Shown here one piece after another: positions 16,929 through 25,918 of a stretch of 64,000 nt of DNA (positions are counted from its first letter, which is position 1; the number at the start of each line of letters is the position of its first letter). Made by a program: the position numbers and the translations under genes. The stretch is from Pueribacillus sp041725775 (GTDB lineage: Bacteria > Bacillota > Bacilli > Bacillales > UBA6769). The stretch lies in contig NZ_JBEUEL010000011.1 of NCBI RefSeq assembly GCF_041725775.1, forward strand, positions 28,877 to 92,876. Reading direction: 5' to 3'. Below the pieces are notes generated by a model that was not told where the DNA came from, searched no databases, and saw only the letters and a list, made by a program, of their open reading frames with translations.

Positions 16929-17700
16929 CCATCTCCTCCTTTAATACTTTTTCAATTTCCTCTTGCAAAATCGCAAGCACTCGTTGCTCAACATTTAGGG
17001 TTACACTATCAGGCATCACGCCACCTTTCATTGTCGGTACTGGAACGGTTGCTTTAATTCTTCCTGGTCTCGTTGCAAATACAACAATTTTTTCTGATAA
17101 TAAAACGGCTTCACGAATGTTATGTGTCACGAAAAAGATCGTCACTTTTGTTTTTCGCCAAATATCTAATAACTCTTGATGCAAGACCATCCGTGTTTGT
17201 TCATCAAGAGCAGAAAATGGTTCGTCCATCAATAAAATATCAGGTTCCATGACGAGTGCTCTTGCGATCGCAACGCGCTGTTTCATTCCTCCTGATAATT
17301 GATGTGGATAAGCATGAACATATCGGCTTAAATGAACCATTTTCAATATTTCTTTCGCTTTCTCTTCCGCTTCAGATTTCGGTATTTTTTTCAATAATAA
17401 TCCATACGTCACGTTATCAAGAACTGTCAACCACGGAAATAAACCTGCCTCTTGAAAAACAACAACTCGTTCTGAGCCCGGCTTTTCAACTCGTTTTCCA
17501 GCTACTTTTATTTCGCCACTATCGGCTTTTTCAAGTCCTGCTATTAAATAAAGTAGTGTCGATTTTCCACAGCCTGATGGACCGACAATCGACACAAAGC
17601 TTCCCTTTTCAACATGAAGATTTATGTCATCTAACACTTTAACCTCTTGATTTCCCTCTTGTTTAAAACTTTTGTGAATCCCGTCAATGGTTAAGTACAC
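16858..17700 (-). CDS. ABC importer ATPase (SsuB/TauB type)
   Basis: 280 residues. Walker A GPSGCGKST (about 39-47), Q-loop FQEAGLFPWL, signature LSGGMKQR and Walker B LLMDEPFSALD are all present. It powers the permease and binding protein encoded downstream. Its last 23 codons overlap the permease gene. Start is the GTG at 17700 following TGAGGTGACATC. A consensus sigma-A promoter lies about 60 bp upstream. Confidence 0.85.
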   Translation of the reverse strand: MYLTIDGIHKSFKQEGNQEVKVLDDINLHVEKGSFVSIVGPSGCGKSTLLYLIAGLEKADSGEIKVAGKRVEKPGSERVVVFQEAGLFPWLTVLDNVTYGLLLKKIPKSEAEEKAKEILKMVHLSRYVHAYPHQLSGGMKQRVAIARALVMEPDILLMDEPFSALDEQTRMVLHQELLDIWRKTKVTIFFVTHNIREAVLLSEKIVVFATRPGRIKATVPVPTMKGGVMPDSVTLNVEQRVLAILQEEIEKVLKEEMGDDYSFKTNHLHRDDSGDMGNHI

Positions 17701-17752
17701 GATGTCACCTCATTTTAATTCCGAGTAAATATATATGTTTATATTTATAGAT

Positions 17753-17781
17753 ATTATGATTAATCCGATTAAAATTGTCAA
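17753..17781 (-). promoter_or_regulatory. Sigma-A promoter of the ABC importer operon
   Basis: On the minus strand TTGACA and CATAAT are separated by exactly 17 bases. The leader behind it is AT-rich and contains CGGAATTA, which may be an operator; no riboswitch is visible. Confidence 0.75.
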
Positions 17782-17874
17782 CTATTAAAATGAAATGTTA
17801 TTTGACCTTATTAAAAGATCGGCAGGTGACATGTATAAAAAAACTGCTAACAGATGAAGTCTGATTGGACCTGA

Positions 17875-18042
17875 AAGTCATCTGGCGGAGTCAGTCGTGA
17901 CGGCTCTAGTCAAAAATCTAAAACAAAAGGCGATGGTAATGAAAAAGGAAAATCAGCTCAAGGCGAAAAACTTCCGAAAACAGCAACCCGCCTACCTGCG
18001 CACATGCTAATATTCTTACGCTGCAGAAGCGCAATCGAATAA
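17875..18042 (+). pseudogene. Relic of an LPxTA-type cell-wall-anchored protein
   Basis: An open stretch without a start encodes a Gly/Lys/Ser-rich spacer, then GEKLPKTAT and a short, broken hydrophobic/basic tail (CRSAIE before the stop). LPxTA followed by a membrane helix and positive charges is the sorting signal for class D sortases, one of which is encoded at 29677. The membrane part here is garbled, and nothing upstream extends the frame. A good terminator follows. I read it as the leftover C-terminus of a deleted surface-protein gene. Confidence 0.45.
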
Positions 18043-18056
18043 TCTACCAAAAGCTA

Positions 18057-18098
18057 GAATTCCACGTTCCCTTTGCCGAAACGTGGAATTCCTTTTGT
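18057..18098 (+). terminator. Terminator behind the cell-wall-protein relic
   Basis: Twelve-base stem GAATTCCACGTT/AACGTGGAATTC followed by CTTTTGTTT. Confidence 0.8.
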
Positions 18099-18125
18099 TT
18101 ATTGCTGTACTAAAAGGTGTAATTT

Positions 18126-18598
18126 TTTGGAAAAAAAGGGCTGTCACAGAATCTCATTTTCAATGAATTTCTGGACAGCCCCACCAATTACGATTTCCAT
18201 TTGTTGCTTTCCCATGTAATGCTTACGCTTCCATTCATTTTCTTTAATGTAGCTACGTAGTTTTGTTTTGATTTCTTCAGTTAAGACTCGTTTTTTGCCT
18301 TGTCTCTTTTTGTAAGCGGGTAGCTTTAAAATCTCTTCTGTAAACGGAAGGTTACGCACATCCTCCTCTTTACTGTTCTCAAATTCTTGAATATATTTCG
18401 CAACTGTATTCCGTGATTTTTTCATCTTTTTGGCAATCTTTCTTTTACTCATCTCCTCTAGATGTAATTGGATAATCGTTTGTTTTTCTGTCAATGTAAT
18501 CACTCCTGAATATCCCCCTAACTAGAATCGTTAGGGTTATTTTCTATCAAGAGTGGATCAGTTTTCAATTGTCATGGTGGATCACTTTTAAGTTATCA
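18126..18598 (-). mobile_element. IS21-family element, truncated
   Basis: The minus strand begins TGATAACTTAAAAGTGATCC at 18598, with a second GATCCAC copy about 20 bases in. These multiple terminal repeats are typical of IS21 ends. An istA start follows. The element stops after about 470 bases; no istB and no second end are present. Confidence 0.6.
18144..18503 (-). pseudogene. istA: IS21-type transposase IstA, N-terminal fragment
   Basis: 119 residues: a helix-turn-helix head (KRKIAKKMKKSRNTVAKYIQEF near 20-41) and the linker that follows in IstA, then an abrupt end in a hairpin-like sequence. The DDE catalytic domain is absent, so it cannot transpose. Confidence 0.65.
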
Positions 18599-18666
18599 TA
18601 TACAACTTTGAATAAATCTCGCTCAATTTCTTTCAATGTTGGCCAATTCATGATATCTTTTTTCAT
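18599..18666 (-). pseudogene. ISLre2-like transposase, N-terminal stub cut by the IS21 end
   Basis: From ATG at 18666 the frame reads MKKDIMNWPTLKEIERDLF, the opening of ISLre2-family transposases, and runs into the IS21 terminal repeat about 22 codons later. A GAGAGAGTCTC/GAGACTCTC inverted repeat sits in the leader. The family call rests on a short match. Confidence 0.45.
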
Positions 18667-18744
18667 TAGAGACTCTCTCCTTTTGGTTTGGTGTGCAAAC
18701 TTAACCATATAAAAAGAGAGTCTCTTTTTCATGTTTTTAGCTTT

Positions 18745-18862
18745 CTATCCTACCGCGCTATTGAATGGAGAGGTCTTATGTTCTCCCACAAACATTTTAC
18801 TCATACACGCGAACTGTGCAATTCCGACTTCCTGCTCCGACTACAGCCACGTTCTTTATCAT
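18745..18862 (-). pseudogene. Dehydrogenase-like N-terminal remnant, frameshifted
   Basis: A good ribosome site (GGAGGATTTGATC) leads to MIKNVAVVGAG, the glycine loop of a Rossmann dehydrogenase (for example the 3-hydroxyacyl-CoA type). One frame then stops; shifting frame gives GIAQFACMSKMFVGEH and another stop. The gene is decayed. A 22-base stretch here is repeated at 44167. Confidence 0.45.
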
Positions 18863-19022
18863 GATCAAATCCTCCGTTGAAGTTGAATGCAACATAGATA
18901 TTTTAACACGGAAAGCATCTTTACATTTTTTAGAAACCTAAGTTTTTCCAACGTATAATTTACCGTTTCTAGCCAAAATTAAAACTATACACAAGTATTG
19001 ATTTCATTTAGGAGGCAAGCAA

Positions 19023-20987
19023 ATGGCATTGAACGTAACCCAAAAACTAATAAAAAGCCACCTCCTCTCAGGAAAGATGGAACCCGGAGAAGAAATTGGC
19101 ATAAAAATCGATCAAACATTGACACAGGATGCAACTGGAACGATGGTCATGCTTGAGCTTGAAGCGATGGGTATTGAACGTGCGAAAACAGAAGCTTCAG
19201 CACAATATGTCGACCATAATATTATTCAAGAAGATAGCAAAAACCCTGATGACCATTTATTTTTGCAAAGTGCAACACGACGTTTTGGGTTGTATTACAG
19301 CCGTGCTGGGAATGGCGTCAGTCATCCCGTACATATGCAACGACTTGCAAAGCCAGGAAAAACGTTGCTCGGCTCCGATAGTCATACATGTGCAAATGGA
19401 TGCATGGGTATGCTCGCCATTGGTGCAGGTGGAATTGACGTTGCGATGGCCATTGCTGGTGAACCATTTTACGTAAAAATGCCAAAAGTATGGGGTATTA
19501 AATTAACAGGCAAGTTGCCGGATTGGGTAAGCGCCAAAGATGTGATTCTAGAGCTTCTACGTCGCCACGACGTAAAAGGCGGAGTAAATCGAGTAATTGA
19601 ATATTACGGTCCAGGTTTAAAAGAATTAGATGCGATGGATCGTCATGTGATTGCGAATATGGGAGCGGAATTAGGGGCTACCGGAACGGTGTTTCCATCT
19701 GATGAGGAAGTTAAACGTTTCCTAAAAGAACAAGGGCGTGAGGAAGACTGGATCGAACTCGTTGCTGATGGAGGAGCAACATACGACGTTGAGGAAGAAA
19801 TTAATTTGTCGGAATTAGTACCATTAATTGCAAAACCATCTAGTCCGGGAAATGTCGTACCTGTAAGCGAGGTTGCTGGGGAACCGATTTACCAATCATA
19901 CATTGGCTCATCAGCAAATCCTGGATATCGTGATTTTGCGATTGCTGCTGAAATCGTAAAAGGAAAACGAATTGCAGAAAATGTTTCATTTGATATTAAC
20001 CCGACATCAAGACAAATGTTAACCGATCTCGTGAAAGAGAGCTATATCGCAAGTTTGCTACAAGCGGGAGCGCGACTTCACCAAGCAGGGTGCAATGGTT
20101 GTATCGGAATGGGACAGGCACCTGCAACAGGCAGAAATAGCTTGCGTACGACACCACGTAACTTCCCAGGTCGTTCGGGTACGCGAGAAGATAGTGTCTT
20201 TTTATGTAGTCCGGAAACTGCGGCAGCTTCAGCTCTAACTGGTGTGATAACAGATCCGCGTACACTCGACATGAAATATCCAAAAGTGAAAGGACCAAAA
20301 AATCCGACGATTGATGATAAATTGTTACAAGCCCCGCTTCCTCCTGAAGAAGCGAAAAAAGTCGAACTTGTAAAAGGACCGAATATCGCATCAATCCCTA
20401 ATATGGATGCGTTGCCAAACGAATTAGAAGTGCCAATCTTATTAAAAGTTGGAGATAATATTTCAACAGATGAAATACTTGCAGGCGGTGCCCGTGTTCT
20501 TCCATACCGCAGCAACCTTCCAGAAATCAGCAAATTTACGTATGAAATTGTTGATGAAACGTATTATTCACGAGCGATGGACATTCGCCACCAAGGCGGA
20601 CACGCAATCGTTGGAGGTTTTAACTACGGTCAAGGTTCCAGTCGTGAACATGCTGCTCTTGCACCGAGGTATCTAGGGCTAAAAGTAGTTATTGTTAAAG
20701 ACTTTGCTCGCATTCATTGGCAAAACTTAATTAACTTCGGAATCTTGCCGATTACGTTTGTCAACGAAAAAGATTATGACAAGCTCGAACAAGGTGATGT
20801 ACTACAAATTAAAAACATTCGACAAACAATTCAAGAAGGAAACGAATTAACCGTTACCATTAAAGATAAAGGACATATGTTTCAAGTAAGGCACACGCTA
20901 TCTGAAAGACAAGTCGACATTATGTTAAAAGGTGGCCTTATTAATTTAGTAAAAGATAAACCAGAACCGTTTTTTATAGAAGTGTAA
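19023..20987 (+). CDS. Aconitate hydratase, short Aquifex-type
   Basis: 654 residues, well short of the roughly 900 of CitB/AcnA. It has the large-subunit Cys of SDSHTCANG near residue 120 and the Cys pair in GCNGCIGMG near 351-359, the three ligands of the [4Fe-4S] cluster. A swivel domain at the C-terminus carries GSSREHAA near 537. It should interconvert citrate and isocitrate or a related substrate. As Bacillaceae normally carry citB, this may be a second aconitase. GGAGG lies seven bases from the ATG. Confidence 0.85.
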   Translation: MALNVTQKLIKSHLLSGKMEPGEEIGIKIDQTLTQDATGTMVMLELEAMGIERAKTEASAQYVDHNIIQEDSKNPDDHLFLQSATRRFGLYYSRAGNGVSHPVHMQRLAKPGKTLLGSDSHTCANGCMGMLAIGAGGIDVAMAIAGEPFYVKMPKVWGIKLTGKLPDWVSAKDVILELLRRHDVKGGVNRVIEYYGPGLKELDAMDRHVIANMGAELGATGTVFPSDEEVKRFLKEQGREEDWIELVADGGATYDVEEEINLSELVPLIAKPSSPGNVVPVSEVAGEPIYQSYIGSSANPGYRDFAIAAEIVKGKRIAENVSFDINPTSRQMLTDLVKESYIASLLQAGARLHQAGCNGCIGMGQAPATGRNSLRTTPRNFPGRSGTREDSVFLCSPETAAASALTGVITDPRTLDMKYPKVKGPKNPTIDDKLLQAPLPPEEAKKVELVKGPNIASIPNMDALPNELEVPILLKVGDNISTDEILAGGARVLPYRSNLPEISKFTYEIVDETYYSRAMDIRHQGGHAIVGGFNYGQGSSREHAALAPRYLGLKVVIVKDFARIHWQNLINFGILPITFVNEKDYDKLEQGDVLQIKNIRQTIQEGNELTVTIKDKGHMFQVRHTLSERQVDIMLKGGLINLVKDKPEPFFIEV

Positions 20988-21027
20988 TCATTGAAAATAA
21001 CTTCTTAAAACAAGGAGGGACACTAAT

Positions 21028-21207
21028 ATGGGTGTCAATCGTGAACACATTTGCAAAGCTTGTGACGGAACCGGTATGCTTTCTGATGATGAAAATTGGA
21101 AATACTCTTGTTCCGTTTGTGACGGAGAAGGAGTAGTGATGCCTGGTGAAAGCACATCACCATCCGCCCCCCTCTCAGTCGATGAAATGAACCGCTACTT
21201 AGACTAA
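21028..21207 (+). CDS. 59-residue CxxCxGxG zinc-ribbon mini-protein
   Basis: Starts with ATG at 21028 behind AAGGAGGG. Two knuckles, CKACDGTG (9-16) and CSVCDGEG (28-35), are followed by a Ser/Pro-rich linker and SVDEMNRYLD. It is built like the 41-residue protein at 9690 but has an added tail. It lies 40 bp after the aconitase gene and before that operon's terminator, so the two are probably co-transcribed. Confidence 0.7.
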   Translation: MGVNREHICKACDGTGMLSDDENWKYSCSVCDGEGVVMPGESTSPSAPLSVDEMNRYLD

Positions 21208-21216
21208 AAATTGTGT

Positions 21217-21237
21217 GGCTGTCTTTTCGGGACAGCC
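21217..21237. terminator. Terminator between the zinc-ribbon gene and ykoC
   Basis: Seven-base stem GGCTGTC/GACAGCC; T-richness is modest on both sides. It lies between convergent genes. Confidence 0.6.
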
Positions 21238-21240
21238 TAT

Positions 21241-22020
21241 TTAAATAAAAAAATAATTTCTTACAAACAATAGTGCTACACAAAAGAGAATGAAGCTACT
21301 CCCGAATACAATGTCCATTCTCGTCCACGGTATGACATAATAATAACTCCGTTTCCGACTGCCATCAAAACCTTTTGACTCCATCGCAATAGCAACCCTT
21401 TCTGCCTTTCTAATCGCACTTGAGAGTAATGGGATAACGTATCGTTTTGTTTCTTGCAATCGTCCTTTGAGTCCACGTAATTCACCTAATCCCCGAATAC
21501 GATGGGCCGCACGAACTTGTTGCAATTCCTGTCGAAACATAGGAAAAAAGCGATAAGCTGCCATCATTCCAAATCCGAACCGCGGTGAAAGTTTACAATG
21601 CTGGATAAGACTTAACATAAACTTCGTCGGCTCTGTTGTTAGCACAAATAACAAAGACCATGAAATAAAAACAAAAGAACGAAGACCAAGCGATATACCG
21701 ATCATCAAATTCTCTTTTGCGACAGGCATACTGCCAATATAAAATAAAATCGTTTCCCCACGCTCACTAGGAAAAGCAACATTAATCCAAACAAAACTAA
21801 ACGCAAATAAACTAAACGGCAACAACAGAAGAAACAAGAAGCGTATAGAAACCCCACCAAAAATTGCTATCACACTTATCGTCAAAACGAACAAAATAAG
21901 CGGTGTCCATGGATCAAAAATAAAAATCATCATAAAAATAACTACAAAAACACAAATTAGCTTTAACGTCGGATTGACTCGTTGCAAAAAGTGATTACTT
22001 TTTTGGTAATGTTCTAACAT
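21241..22020 (-). CDS. ykoC: ECF transporter transmembrane protein EcfT (YkoC-like)
   Basis: 259 residues, about six helices, and the cytoplasmic EcfT coupling motifs RAAHRIRGLGELRGLKG near 165-182. It links the ATPase to the substrate-specific protein. Start is the ATG at 22020 with GAGAGGCG upstream, 26 bases inside the ATPase gene. It is the last gene of the TPP-controlled operon. Confidence 0.82.
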   Translation of the reverse strand: MLEHYQKSNHFLQRVNPTLKLICVFVVIFMMIFIFDPWTPLILFVLTISVIAIFGGVSIRFLFLLLLPFSLFAFSFVWINVAFPSERGETILFYIGSMPVAKENLMIGISLGLRSFVFISWSLLFVLTTEPTKFMLSLIQHCKLSPRFGFGMMAAYRFFPMFRQELQQVRAAHRIRGLGELRGLKGRLQETKRYVIPLLSSAIRKAERVAIAMESKGFDGSRKRSYYYVIPWTRMDIVFGSSFILFCVALLFVRNYFFI

Positions 22021-23698
22021 ATGTACGCCTCTCTTCAATACTTTTCATCCATCGTTCCAATGTAAACGAAAGTGGGACAGTAATTGACGACTCGTGTAAT
22101 TTATCTTCATTCATAAAAAATGAAACGACATCGCCTGCATACCTAATTGAGCCTTCACGTAGCAAAATTACGTTATCAGCATAGCGATATACTAAGTCCA
22201 TATCATGCGTAATCATCATAATCGTCTTTCCTTCGGCTTGAAGGTTAACTAGCAGTTTCATAAGTGCTTCTGTATTTACACCGTCTTGTCCAAACGTTGG
22301 TTCATCAAGAATTAATAACTGCTGGTCACTGATGAGCATTGTTGCAACCGAAAGTCGTCGCTTTTGTCCTTGGCTTAACGTAAACGGGTTTTGTTGGCGC
22401 TGATGGACAAGATGAAAAGTCTTGAGCATTTCATCAACGCGTTTTTTCCGCGCATTTTCTTCCCAACCTAAAATTTTTAGACTGTAAGCAAGCTCTTCTT
22501 CCACCGTGTCACAAATAAATTGATGTTCCGGATTTTGAAACACAAAGCCAATTTGTTGCATAATTTCCGATGTCCTCAACTTCGTAACAGGGTACCCATT
22601 TAAATAAATATTTCCACTAGTCGGCTTTAAAAGACCGACAATAAGTTGTGCAAGCGTGCTTTTTCCTGTGCCGTTCGGTCCGACAATCGAAACAAACTGA
22701 CCCGCTTGAATGGAAAAATCAATTTTGTTCAAAATCGACCGATCAGTATAGGCAAATGTAACATTACAAAACTGCAAAATGGGACTCGCTTCGTTATGCT
22801 GATTTAACTGTTGCTGCTCATCCACAAACTTATAATCAGCTTGTAATTCAAAACCGAACTTTTTACATTCACGCTCCCATTGTTCTAATGACAATGGAAA
22901 TTTATCCCATTGAAACCCTTGCTTTTCAAGTTTTTTTGCTGCTTGACAAATATACGGAACCCAAATTCCTTGTTTCACAACCGTGTCATACTCATTCATA
23001 AAAATTGTACACGGATCGTCATCAAGTATAATCTGTCCTTCATGATCAAGCATGATAATCCGATCTACATGAGGTAACAAATAATCAAGTTTATGCTCAA
23101 TCAATACTAATGTTTTACAATACTCTTTCGCTAGGGACAATAACAACGAAAAAATTTCATCAGTACTCATCGGATCTAAATTTGCAGTCGGTTCATCTAA
23201 AATAAATAAATCGGCATCCATCGCGATCAAGCAGGCAATCCCTAATTTTTGCTTCATCCCCCCGGACAGCTCTTTTATTTGCGCTTTTCGCCATTCTGAA
23301 AGTCCAACGATTTCTAAACTTTTTTCTAGGCGTACTTCCATCTCAGCACGTGACAAACGCAAATTTTCTAAACCGAACAAAATTTCATCTTCAACCGTAA
23401 GCATACAAAATTGTGTGTCAGGATCTTGAAAGAGCATGCAAATACGCTCACTCAGTTCACGCGGTGTTTTCTCTATAATTGAGGAACCTAGCATCTCTAC
23501 TGAACCATTCATTTCTGCTTCAATCGTCCTTGGAATGATGCCATTAAGCGTTAAAGCAAGCGTGCTTTTCCCTGCTCCGCTTGGTCCTAGAATCAAGATG
23601 ATTTCACCTTTATTAATTGATAAATTGACCCTTTCCAGCACACGCTTGTGCTGAAAAGGATACTGAACCGATACATTATCCATCGTGAGAAATTGCAT
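21995..23698 (-). CDS. ykoD: ECF transporter double ATPase (YkoD-like)
   Basis: 567 residues with two ABC domains in one chain. The first has Walker A GPSGAGKST and signature LSGGMKQK; the second has GPNGTGKST (about 339-347) and LSQGQKRR. Fused ATPases of this kind serve YkoE-type thiamine-precursor (hydroxymethylpyrimidine) uptake. It overlaps both ykoE (23 bases) and ykoC. Confidence 0.85.
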   Translation of the reverse strand: MQFLTMDNVSVQYPFQHKRVLERVNLSINKGEIILILGPSGAGKSTLALTLNGIIPRTIEAEMNGSVEMLGSSIIEKTPRELSERICMLFQDPDTQFCMLTVEDEILFGLENLRLSRAEMEVRLEKSLEIVGLSEWRKAQIKELSGGMKQKLGIACLIAMDADLFILDEPTANLDPMSTDEIFSLLLSLAKEYCKTLVLIEHKLDYLLPHVDRIIMLDHEGQIILDDDPCTIFMNEYDTVVKQGIWVPYICQAAKKLEKQGFQWDKFPLSLEQWERECKKFGFELQADYKFVDEQQQLNQHNEASPILQFCNVTFAYTDRSILNKIDFSIQAGQFVSIVGPNGTGKSTLAQLIVGLLKPTSGNIYLNGYPVTKLRTSEIMQQIGFVFQNPEHQFICDTVEEELAYSLKILGWEENARKKRVDEMLKTFHLVHQRQQNPFTLSQGQKRRLSVATMLISDQQLLILDEPTFGQDGVNTEALMKLLVNLQAEGKTIMMITHDMDLVYRYADNVILLREGSIRYAGDVVSFFMNEDKLHESSITVPLSFTLERWMKSIEERRTYVRTLPKK

Positions 23699-24290
23699 TC
23701 TCTTCCATCCTTTTTTTCTGATTTATTCTTCCTAAAGCAAAATTGTTTAGCACACCGGTACGGCTAAGTGCATCTGCAATTTTTTTACTTCCCCAACCGG
23801 CTATAGTTGCACCACTAATAAGCATGGCACCAACCATAAGTACCCGCACACCATATGCAAATTCGCTGTAACCATGAATGAAGAAAAACGTCAAGTAATT
23901 CGCAACCATACCAAACATTCCGGCTAACATTAAAACAGGTAGACGATAGCTCCGATAAAGAAAAAGAGCGAAGGTAAGTTCAGCCCCGAGCCCTTGTGTA
24001 AAACCGACAATAAGAATAACTCCTGCATTTACAGAACCGACTAGCACTTCTGTTCCTGCCGCGATCATCTCCGCTAAAAGCGCAACCCCTGGCTTGCGAA
24101 TAATATAGGCACAAAGGACAGGTGCCATAATCCAAACGCCTGAAATGGCTCCATGTGCAATTGGACCGAAAATGCCTTTAATAAATTGACCAAAAATAAT
24201 CCAAGCGAGATACAGTACACCAAACACAACAGAAATTGATGCAATGACAACTATCTCCCGTAGATTCATAGTTTTTGAACGTTGCAACAA
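23676..24290 (-). CDS. ykoE: ECF transporter substrate-specific protein (YkoE-like)
   Basis: 204 residues, five to six helices, in the YkoE family of S components for hydroxymethylpyrimidine or thiamine. A TTG at 24290 with GGGGGA upstream is one start; ATG at 24269 is another. The periplasmic-type partner YkoF is not encoded here. Upstream lies a decayed tenA and then a TPP riboswitch, which sets the pathway. Confidence 0.8.
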   Translation of the reverse strand: MLQRSKTMNLREIVVIASISVVFGVLYLAWIIFGQFIKGIFGPIAHGAISGVWIMAPVLCAYIIRKPGVALLAEMIAAGTEVLVGSVNAGVILIVGFTQGLGAELTFALFLYRSYRLPVLMLAGMFGMVANYLTFFFIHGYSEFAYGVRVLMVGAMLISGATIAGWGSKKIADALSRTGVLNNFALGRINQKKRMEENAISHDG

Positions 24291-24303
24291 ATCCCCCTAC
24301 TTT

Positions 24304-24942
24304 CTATACTTTTGTTACTTGTTTTTGTAATAGCCAATTGTGACCGGTGTAAGGCATATTAAAAAACATATATTCTAGCTCACTGCTAATGATAAAATGC
24401 TTTTTCAAACGCTCCTTCTCTTCTTCTGACGCTGTTTTTGTAATTTCATCAAACTTTTCCAAATACACGTAAATTCTAGGTTCAGTTTACGCTCCGTAAA
24501 ACGTAATCCATTCATAGAATAGATAATCTTTATCAGGCTGAAACTCTTCAATTAATCTTTCACCGATATATAAATACACCCATGAACATGGTAACGTAAC
24601 TGCGATCATTTCCCCTCTTGAGAAATATGGAGCATGTATGTTGTATAATGCTGTGCGATAGGAGCTCCTTATAAATCTTCGTATCTTACTTTTGTAACTT
24701 CACAGAAGTTATTTTGCAGGTGAGTTTCTTCACTTAAGATAGAACAGATACTCGTATTAAACATGTGTTGTACACTTTTCCATCCCTAACGGATGATAGC
24801 GAATTATCGCATTTAAGTACTCATAATCTTGTTTAATATAATGAATATGTTGCTCTTTCTTCAACTCTCCTTTCCCGATTCCTTGAACAAATGGATGCTT
24901 GTAAGTCGCTTCAAAAAAATAATCTGCTTCTTTCCATCTCAT
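24304..24942 (-). pseudogene. tenA: tenA (thiaminase II / aminopyrimidine aminohydrolase), decayed
   Basis: The first frame gives YKHPFVQGIGKGEL and HYIKQDYEYL, plain TenA N-terminal strings, then breaks. Further downstream other frames give TLPCSWVYLYIGERL, YEWITFYGA followed by a stop, and SSELEYMFFNMPY, in TenA order. Several frameshifts and at least one stop break the gene. TenA recovers the pyrimidine half of degraded thiamine. It is the first gene after the TPP riboswitch. Confidence 0.75.
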
Positions 24943-24975
24943 TCCCTTTTCCTCCCTAATTTTTTAGAAAACCCA

Positions 24976-25010
24976 CTAAAAAAAGAGCCACTCCGGAAGG
25001 GAGCGACTCT
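24976..25010 (-). terminator. Expression-platform terminator of the TPP riboswitch
   Basis: Minus strand AGAGTCGCTCCC/GGAGTGGCTCT followed by seven T, between the riboswitch and tenA. Position suits ligand-induced premature termination. Confidence 0.75.
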
Positions 25011-25098
25011 ACGTATATCGTCTAAATCAGTATTCATTAAACCCACGCACACGTGCACATCACAAAATTGGGCAATGTAATACATAACCTCGTCGACT

Positions 25099-25187
25099 CC
25101 ACTTCCCTACGCTGGTACTAACCAGATCAGGTTCAAAGGGATCAAGACAACGTCTTATCTCAGCCAGAACGGCACCCCTAGTGGATT
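25099..25187 (-). promoter_or_regulatory. TPP riboswitch (THI element) of the tenA-ykoEDC operon
   Basis: On the minus strand the two conserved blocks are present in order: GGGGTGCC...GCTGAGA and then CCCTTTGAACCTGATCTGG ending in the AGCGTAGGGA-type string. Thiamine pyrophosphate should shut the operon off through the terminator just downstream. Confidence 0.92.
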
Positions 25188-25206
25188 TCCTATTCAATTA
25201 CTGCCA

Positions 25207-25235
25207 AGTCTAGCACATCCTTTTAAGAACGTCAA
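25207..25235 (-). promoter_or_regulatory. Sigma-A promoter of the TPP-riboswitch operon
   Basis: TTGACG and TAGACT with a 17-base spacer on the minus strand, about 20 bases before the riboswitch. Confidence 0.65.
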
Positions 25236-25362
25236 AGATGAATTTGAATTTTTCTGCTTTTCAGTACAATTGAACTAATGGAGAAACTCACTGTAATCTA
25301 TTAGGTGGCAATGTTAGATTACAATGTTGAATTTCTTTAAAAATATCTTCACCCTCAGGCGT

Positions 25363-25862
25363 TTATGATTGCTGCTTCAACTGCCCCGTCTGAATGAGGT
25401 GTATAAGTCGTTGAATATCTTCTTTTGTCGCTGATTGCTTTTTTTGCTTTAACGTATAACCAATTTGTCCATTTGATTCGATTGTCGCATATTGGACATC
25501 AGCAATCGAACTGATCCCCGATTGAAGCAACTGTGCTTCCAATTGATCGACGGTTAGACGAAGCTTTTTTAATTTTTTTCGTCTAATGCCCCGTTTTCAA
25601 TGACAGGTACTGCTTTCCCCCTAATTAATGACTCGGACTTATTAAAATTTAATCCAATTAATTCAGTTACGACTAAACTTGCAACGAGAACACTAGTAAG
25701 AGAAAAGTTGGCCATAATCCATTCCCAGTTATCGGTTGAATTAATAGCGTGCCTAGTGCAATCATAATGACCGTTTGTGGTATCGTCATTTGAGAAATTG
25801 ACTATTCTACCCCCAAATCGTTACAAAACAGTCGCAACGACAAAAAAAGCGACGTTTGCCAT
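25363..25862 (-). pseudogene. DUF421 (YetF-like) membrane protein, decayed
   Basis: A good ribosome site and ATG at 25862 open MANVAFFVVATVL, then a stop. Other frames continue as MTIPQTVIMIALGTLLIQ, then LIRGKAVPVIENGALDEK, and finish with DVQYATIESNGQIGY and a Lys/Gln-rich end. This is the helix-plus-cytoplasmic-domain order of DUF421 proteins. At least three frame disruptions make it a pseudogene. Confidence 0.7.
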
Positions 25863-25918
25863 GTTTAGATTCTCCTTATACTGACGACGTTACCTTTTAT
25901 TGTCCAACTGTGGCAAAA

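Noticed and set aside
17701..17875. SAM or other riboswitch before the ABC importer
   Set aside because: The leader between promoter and start is only about 50 bases and shows no aptamer blocks.
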